The position numbers and the translations under genes were made by a program. The notes below the pieces were generated by a model, which was given only the letters and a program-made list of their open reading frames with translations, did not search any database and was not told where the DNA came from. From Marivita sp041725935 (lineage in GTDB: Bacteria; Pseudomonadota; Alphaproteobacteria; Rhodobacterales; Rhodobacteraceae): a stretch of DNA of 64,000 bases. The stretch spans positions 62,001-126,000 of the forward strand of contig JBGRQD010000003.1 of NCBI GenBank assembly GCA_041725935.1, written 5' to 3'. Shown piece by piece: positions 59,598 to 64,000 of the stretch (the stretch's first letter is position 1; each line of letters opens with the position of its first letter).

Positions 59598-61193
59598 ATG
59601 GCCCCCCGTGTACTCATTTCCGACAAACTCTCCGACGCCGCCGTTCAGATTTTCAAAGACCGTGGCATCGACGTGGATTTCCAGCCCGATCTGGGCAAGG
59701 ACAAGGACAAGCTGGCCGAGGTGATCGGCCAATATGACGGCCTTGCGATCCGTTCGGCGACCAAGGTGACACAGACGATCCTCGACAATGCCGCCAACCT
59801 CAAGGTGATCGGTCGCGCCGGGATCGGCACCGACAATATCGACAAGGACGCCGCCTCCAAGAAAGGCGTGATCGTCATGAACACGCCTTTCGGCAACATG
59901 ATCACCACTGCCGAACATGCCATCGCGATGATGTTCGCCTGTGCGCGGCAGATCCCCGAGGCGTCCGCATCGACCCATGCGGGCAAATGGGAAAAGTCCA
60001 AGTTCATGGGTGTCGAACTGACCGGAAAAACGCTGGGTGTGATCGGTGCGGGCAATATCGGAGGCATCGTCTGTGATCGGGCGCGCGGTCTCAAGATGAA
60101 GGTCGTCGCCTACGATCCGTTCCTCGGCGAAGAGAAGGCCAAGCAGATGCAGGTGGAAAAGGTCGAACTCGACGACCTGCTCAAGCGCGCCGATTTCATC
60201 ACCCTGCACGTGCCGCTGACCGACCAGACCAAGAACATCCTGTCGGCAGAAAACCTTGCAAAGACCAAGAAGGGCGTGCGGATCATCAACTGCGCGCGGG
60301 GCGGTCTGGTCGATGAGGCGGCTCTGGCCGAGATGCTGAAATCCGGCCACGTCGCCGGGGCAGCCTTTGACGTGTTCGCCGAGGAACCCGCCACCGACAA
60401 CCCGCTCTTTAACCTGCCCAACGTCGTCTGCACGCCGCATCTGGGGGCCGCCACAACCGAAGCGCAGGAAAACGTCGCGCTTCAGGTGGCGGAACAGATG
60501 GCCAATTACCTGCTGACCGGTGCCGTGGAAAACGCGCTCAACATGCCGTCCGTGACCGCCGAAGAGGCCAAGATCATGGGCCCCTGGATCAAGCTTGCCG
60601 ATCATCTGGGCAGCTTCATTGGCCAGATGACCGACGAGCCGATCAAGGCGATCAACATCCTCTATGACGGCTCGGTGTCAGAGATGAACCTCGAGGCGCT
60701 GAACTGTTCGGCGATCTCGGGCATCATGAAGCGGGTCAACCCCGATGTGAACATGGTCAGTGCGCCGCTGATCGCCAAGGAACGCGGTATCAAGATCAGC
60801 ACGACCAACCAGGCCAAATCGGGTGCGTTCGACGGCTATATCAAGGTCACCGTCGTCACCGCCGAACGGGAGCGGTCGATCGCGGGCACGGTGTTCAGCG
60901 ATGGCAAGCCGCGGTTCATTCAGATCAAGGGCATCAATATCGACGCCGAGATCGGGGCGCATATGGTCTACACCACCAACGAAGACGTGCCGGGCATCAT
61001 CGGTACACTGGGCATGACGATGGGCCAGAACAACGTGAACATCGCAAACTTCACGCTGGGCCGGTCCGTTGCCAAGGGTGAGGCGATTGCGCTGCTCTAC
61101 GTCGACGAGGCGGTGCCCGCCAGCGTGGTGGACAAGCTCAAGGAAACCGGCATGTTCCGGCAGGTCAAGCCGCTGCAGTTCGACGTGGCTTGA
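59598..61193 (+). CDS. serA: D-3-phosphoglycerate dehydrogenase
   Basis: This 531-residue long-form PGDH has a substrate and NAD domain (LGVIGAGNIGGIVCDRARG, about 149-167; AFDVFAEEPATDNPLF; HLGAATTEAQENVA). An intervening ASB domain (about 320-450) and a C-terminal ACT domain (DVPGIIGTLGMTMGQNNVNIANFTLGR) follow, the latter possibly binding serine. It is the first enzyme of serine synthesis. AAAGGA precedes ATG 59598. Confidence 0.95.
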   Translation: MAPRVLISDKLSDAAVQIFKDRGIDVDFQPDLGKDKDKLAEVIGQYDGLAIRSATKVTQTILDNAANLKVIGRAGIGTDNIDKDAASKKGVIVMNTPFGNMITTAEHAIAMMFACARQIPEASASTHAGKWEKSKFMGVELTGKTLGVIGAGNIGGIVCDRARGLKMKVVAYDPFLGEEKAKQMQVEKVELDDLLKRADFITLHVPLTDQTKNILSAENLAKTKKGVRIINCARGGLVDEAALAEMLKSGHVAGAAFDVFAEEPATDNPLFNLPNVVCTPHLGAATTEAQENVALQVAEQMANYLLTGAVENALNMPSVTAEEAKIMGPWIKLADHLGSFIGQMTDEPIKAINILYDGSVSEMNLEALNCSAISGIMKRVNPDVNMVSAPLIAKERGIKISTTNQAKSGAFDGYIKVTVVTAERERSIAGTVFSDGKPRFIQIKGINIDAEIGAHMVYTTNEDVPGIIGTLGMTMGQNNVNIANFTLGRSVAKGEAIALLYVDEAVPASVVDKLKETGMFRQVKPLQFDVA

Positions 61194-61227
61194 TCCGTTT
61201 CGAATTGGCTTCGCCAATCCGATCAAA

Positions 61228-61258
61228 GCGAGAGGGCAAAGCCCTCTCGCGTTTTTTT
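61228..61258 (+). terminator. Intrinsic terminator after serA
   Basis: GCGAGAGGGC-AAA-GCCCTCTCGC is a perfect 10-bp stem followed by G and seven T residues. A smaller ATTGGC-TTC-GCCAAT hairpin lies just before it at 61204. Confidence 0.95.
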
Positions 61259-61281
61259 CGCGTATTTGAAAAGAGAAGAAA
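61256..61281 (+). repeat. Dispersed intergenic motif, copy 5
   Basis: This reads TTCGCGTATTTGAAAAG then AGAAGAAA. It has the TATTT core and AGAAG tail seen near 599, 28324, 31463 and 58130. It abuts the serA terminator T-run. Confidence 0.4.
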
Positions 61282-61294
61282 ACGCAGTCAGGCG

Positions 61295-62305
61295 TCAGTC
61301 ATAGCTGAGCGCCGTCGCCTTGCCACGGAACACCGTGTAGGCAAGCGCGGTGTAGCCAAGGATCATCGGAAGCACGAAGAGCGTCCCGATCAGGATGATG
61401 AACAGGCTTTCCGGTGCGCTCGCGGCTTCGTAGATCGTGATCTGATCCGGCACGATGAACGGGTAGAACGAATAGGCCATCCCGAAAAAGCCCAATACGA
61501 ACAGCACGATTGTTGCGGCAAACGGAAACCACGCAAAGCTGTCATCGCTGGTGGGCAGTCGGCGCAGCGCGAGCCACAGCAGCACGATCAGCGCTCCTGA
61601 CATTAGCGGCAACGGCAGGAGCAGGAAAAACTCGGGCATCGAGAACCATTTGTCAAAGATGCGTGGACTGACCAGCGGCGAGGCGAGGGAAATTGCCCCA
61701 AGGCCCAGTACGACGCCCCAGATTCCACCTTTCGACCATGTCACGGCCTTGCGCTGCAAATCGCCCTCTGTTTTCAGGATAAGCCATGTTGCTCCGATAA
61801 AGCTGTAGGCAACGGTCAGGAACACAGCAGTCACCGCCGAAAACGCCAGCGTGAACGCGGTCACTTCAAGGCCCATGATGTACATGCCCAGCATGTAGCC
61901 CTGGCTGAGCGAGGTCATCATGGAGCCGATATAGAACGTCCAGTCCCATGCGGCCTTGTGGCTGATCGGAGCCTTGACGCGAAACTCGAAGGACACGCCG
62001 CGCAGGATCAGGCCGACCAGCATCACAGCAACCGGTAGGTATAGCGCCGTCAGAATGGTGCCGTGGGCACTTGGAAAGGCCACCAGAAGGATGCCGATGG
62101 CCAGGACCAGCCATGTCTCGTTGGCGTCCCAGAAAGGGCCGATCGAGGCAATCATGCGGTCTTTCTCGTCCTTGTCCGCAAAAGGGAACAGGACACCGAC
62201 GCCCAGATCGAACCCATCCAGAACAACGTAGATCAGGATGGACAGGCCAAGCAATGCCGCGAACGCAAGGGGCAGCCAGATGGCGGGATCTCCGAACAGG
62301 GTCAT
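61295..62305 (-). CDS. cydB: Cytochrome bd-type (cyanide-insensitive) oxidase subunit II
   Basis: This 336-residue multi-pass protein starts MTLFGDPAIWLPLAFAALLG and has the subunit II pattern VLDGFDLGVGVLFPF, DANETWLVLAIGILLVAFP and RGVSFEFR. It has about eight helices. With subunit I it reduces oxygen using quinol without pumping protons. It starts 3 nt after the cydA stop. Confidence 0.92.
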   Translation of the reverse strand: MTLFGDPAIWLPLAFAALLGLSILIYVVLDGFDLGVGVLFPFADKDEKDRMIASIGPFWDANETWLVLAIGILLVAFPSAHGTILTALYLPVAVMLVGLILRGVSFEFRVKAPISHKAAWDWTFYIGSMMTSLSQGYMLGMYIMGLEVTAFTLAFSAVTAVFLTVAYSFIGATWLILKTEGDLQRKAVTWSKGGIWGVVLGLGAISLASPLVSPRIFDKWFSMPEFFLLLPLPLMSGALIVLLWLALRRLPTSDDSFAWFPFAATIVLFVLGFFGMAYSFYPFIVPDQITIYEAASAPESLFIILIGTLFVLPMILGYTALAYTVFRGKATALSYD

Positions 62306-62308
62306 GGC

Positions 62309-63694
62309 TTACTCCGCAGCGACTGTGACGGCGGCCTCTTCGGCAACCGGCATGCGTGGCCCGATCGGTTCACCTTTGGTGGCTTTCCGGGCGAGGTAGA
62401 ACAACACGCCGATATAGGCTGACAAAAGAGCTGCGTAGATCACAAGATACACGATCAGCGTCGAGGCCACCATCGGTGCCGGCACATCGGCCACAGCGGC
62501 TTCGGTGGTCAGCACACCGTGGACCAGCCACGGCTGACGCCCGATCTCGGTGGTGTACCAGCCCGCCAGGGTTGCGATCCAGCCCGAGAACGCCATCGGC
62601 ACCATCGCCCAGAGCATCGGCTTGGGCAGCCCTTCGACTCCGCGCCGTTTGCGCGCCATAAAGAACACGGCGGCCCAGCTGAGCAGCAGCATCGCCATGC
62701 CGGTCGCCACCATGATACGGAAGCTGAAGAAGACAGGCGCGACAGGCGGGTGTTTCACCGTGCCATCTTCGAGAACGAAATCATTGAGCCCCGGAACCAC
62801 GCCATCCAGCGAATGCTTGAGGATCAGCGATGCGCCGTTCGGGATTGCGATCTCGAAATCGTTGGAGCGGGTTTCCTCGTTGGGTATGGCGAACAGGACA
62901 AGCGGCACATTCGGCCCAGTTTCCCAATTGCCCTCCATCGCCGCGACTTTCTGCGGCTGGTGCTCCAGCGTGTTCAGCCCGTGAAAGTCGCCCGCGAGGA
63001 TTTGTAGCGGGATCAGAACGGCACCAATGGTCATGCCTGTCTTGATCGTTGCGCGCACACCATCCGACCGATCCCCGATCAGCCAGCGGAAGGCGCTAAG
63101 ACCAGCCAGAAGGAAGGCCACTGTCAGGCCCGATGCCAGCAGCATGTGCACAAGGCGATACGGCATCGACGGGTTGAAGATGATCGCCCACCAATCGGTC
63201 GCAAAAGCCACGCCATCGCGCATCTCGAACCCTGCGGGAGTGTGCATCCAGCTGTTGAGCGCGAGGATCCAGAACGCCGACATGGTTGTCCCGAAGGCCA
63301 CGAGGAATGTGGACAGCGTGTGCAACCAGCTTGGCACCTTGGACATCCCGAAGAGCATGATCCCGAGGAACACCGCTTCGAGGAAGAACGCGGTCATCAC
63401 CTCGTAGGCCAATAGCGGGCCTGCGATGTTGCCGACGCTTTCCATGAAGCCTGGCCAGTTGGTCCCGAACTGGAAGGACATGGTGATGCCCGACACGACA
63501 CCCATCGCAAAGCTCAGTGCGAAGACCTTGACCCAGAAGCGATAGGCCTCGAGCCATTTCTGGTCACCTGTCCCGGCAAAGCGCAGCTTGAAGAAAAGCA
63601 GCACCCAACCCAACGCGATGGTGATCGTGGGGAATAGAATGTGAAACGAGATATTTGCACCGAACTGGATGCGCGAAAGGATGAGTGTGTCCAT
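62309..63694 (-). CDS. cydA: Cytochrome bd-type (cyanide-insensitive) oxidase subunit I
   Basis: This 461-residue heme subunit starts MDTLILSRIQFGANISFHILFPT with the distal heme His near residue 19. The second heme His (YRLVHMLLASG) and a GRQPW motif (GWYTTEIGRQPWLVHG) follow. The Q-loop is short, which fits the cyanide-insensitive CioA type. ATG 63694 has AAAGG 10 nt upstream; an open frame to 63862 is upstream leader. cydB follows at once. Confidence 0.92.
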   Translation of the reverse strand: MDTLILSRIQFGANISFHILFPTITIALGWVLLFFKLRFAGTGDQKWLEAYRFWVKVFALSFAMGVVSGITMSFQFGTNWPGFMESVGNIAGPLLAYEVMTAFFLEAVFLGIMLFGMSKVPSWLHTLSTFLVAFGTTMSAFWILALNSWMHTPAGFEMRDGVAFATDWWAIIFNPSMPYRLVHMLLASGLTVAFLLAGLSAFRWLIGDRSDGVRATIKTGMTIGAVLIPLQILAGDFHGLNTLEHQPQKVAAMEGNWETGPNVPLVLFAIPNEETRSNDFEIAIPNGASLILKHSLDGVVPGLNDFVLEDGTVKHPPVAPVFFSFRIMVATGMAMLLLSWAAVFFMARKRRGVEGLPKPMLWAMVPMAFSGWIATLAGWYTTEIGRQPWLVHGVLTTEAAVADVPAPMVASTLIVYLVIYAALLSAYIGVLFYLARKATKGEPIGPRMPVAEEAAVTVAAE

Positions 63695-64000
63695 GTTTCG
63701 ACGACCTTTGAACAAAACCTTTTCTGTTGTCACAAGACATAGGTTTGAAATGCCGGTTTCCCGCATCCTGCGACAGCATTGCACACCGGGCCGGTTTTGA
63801 TCGTCTGAAGCCGATTCTCCTGCAGGTTGTGCATATGCGGAAATTCCTGCATGTTGGGTCAAGTTTGCCCTAATCGGCTGATATGGCAGGCGTCTTTGCG
63901 GCGTTCACCTCTCTTTAAGAGGCAAATGAGGCAATTTGACTTCTTGCGGGGTGATACATTGTCCAGACCGGCGCCGAGACCGGGAACACACCAAAAGGGG
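63695..64000. other. 306-nt region at the window end
   Basis: No complete gene is seen. It should hold the cydA promoter on the minus strand. I looked for an FNR-type TTGAT-N4-ATCAA site and found none. On the plus strand, a TTGACT near 63937 and AAAAGGGG at the very end could be the promoter and ribosome-binding site of a gene starting beyond the window. Confidence 0.35.

Noticed and set aside
63695..63900. FNR-type site controlling cydAB
   Set aside because: Only half-sites resembling TTGAT or GTCAA are present; no TTGAT-N4-ATCAA arrangement.

Overview
The window looks like chromosomal DNA of a marine alphaproteobacterium of the roseobacter group (Rhodobacterales). The reasons are high GC, alphaproteobacterial gene types (HWE-like histidine kinase, IalB-family protein, homospermidine synthase, glcDEF, cyanide-insensitive bd oxidase), and above all a nearly complete N-methylglutamate pathway for methylamine use. 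I see no rRNA, tRNA, CRISPR array, insertion sequence or phage gene. This is mostly housekeeping and catabolic chromosome with several poorly known genes.

Layout. 1-3.6 kb: an uncharacterised three-gene operon (coiled-coil protein, two unknown proteins, the last cut by the window edge) divergent from a Met-rich exported protein. 3.7-20.4 kb: methylamine block on the minus strand: mgdABCD (N-methylglutamate dehydrogenase, related to sarcosine oxidase), then trkH-trkA and a 50-residue membrane protein, a divergent orphan sensor kinase, an XRE-cupin regulator, mgsABC (N-methylglutamate synthase), gmaS and a double-SnoaL protein. An alpha/beta hydrolase precedes mgdA. 20.5-25.8 kb: gabD, a phytase-like secreted beta-propeller protein with a likely PHO box, an Hsp20 chaperone and a trypsin-like protease. 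25.9-29.8 kb: glycolate oxidase glcDEF. 30-37.7 kb: small membrane and periplasmic proteins, trhO, an NAD-salvage group (pncA, a YkgJ-like protein, a TerB-like protein, pncB), a PQQ-type sugar dehydrogenase and mscL. 37.9-42.6 kb: pheST with a methyltransferase and ytoQ. 42.8-50.6 kb: a tandem OmpA-domain protein, a DUF4214 protein with Ig-like repeats, homospermidine synthase, a convergent XRE-sensor/GNAT-like pair, and a Tat-exported intradiol-dioxygenase-fold protein beside a heme-type membrane protein. 50.6-53.5 kb: copA-cueR with a textbook CueR promoter. 54-58 kb: rlmN, ialB-like, asparaginase, serB. 58.3-61.2 kb: serC-serA. 61.3-63.7 kb: cydAB (cio type).

How the genes fit together. 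GmaS makes gamma-glutamylmethylamide from methylamine and glutamate, MgsABC converts it to N-methylglutamate, and MgdABCD oxidises that to glutamate and a C1 unit. serB, serC and serA sit together and supply serine. pncA and pncB recycle nicotinamide to the NAD pool.

The most striking non-coding signal is in the 94-nt serC-serA gap. Sixty consecutive nucleotides can fold into a four-way junction with no unpaired junction base, and are followed directly by a CCTTT that can pair with the serA ribosome-binding site. Other signals are two perfect palindromes of 24-26 bp, a REP pair between pheS and pheT, a dispersed intergenic motif in about five copies, and several promoter dyads. All assignments come from reading the sequence; no database search was run.
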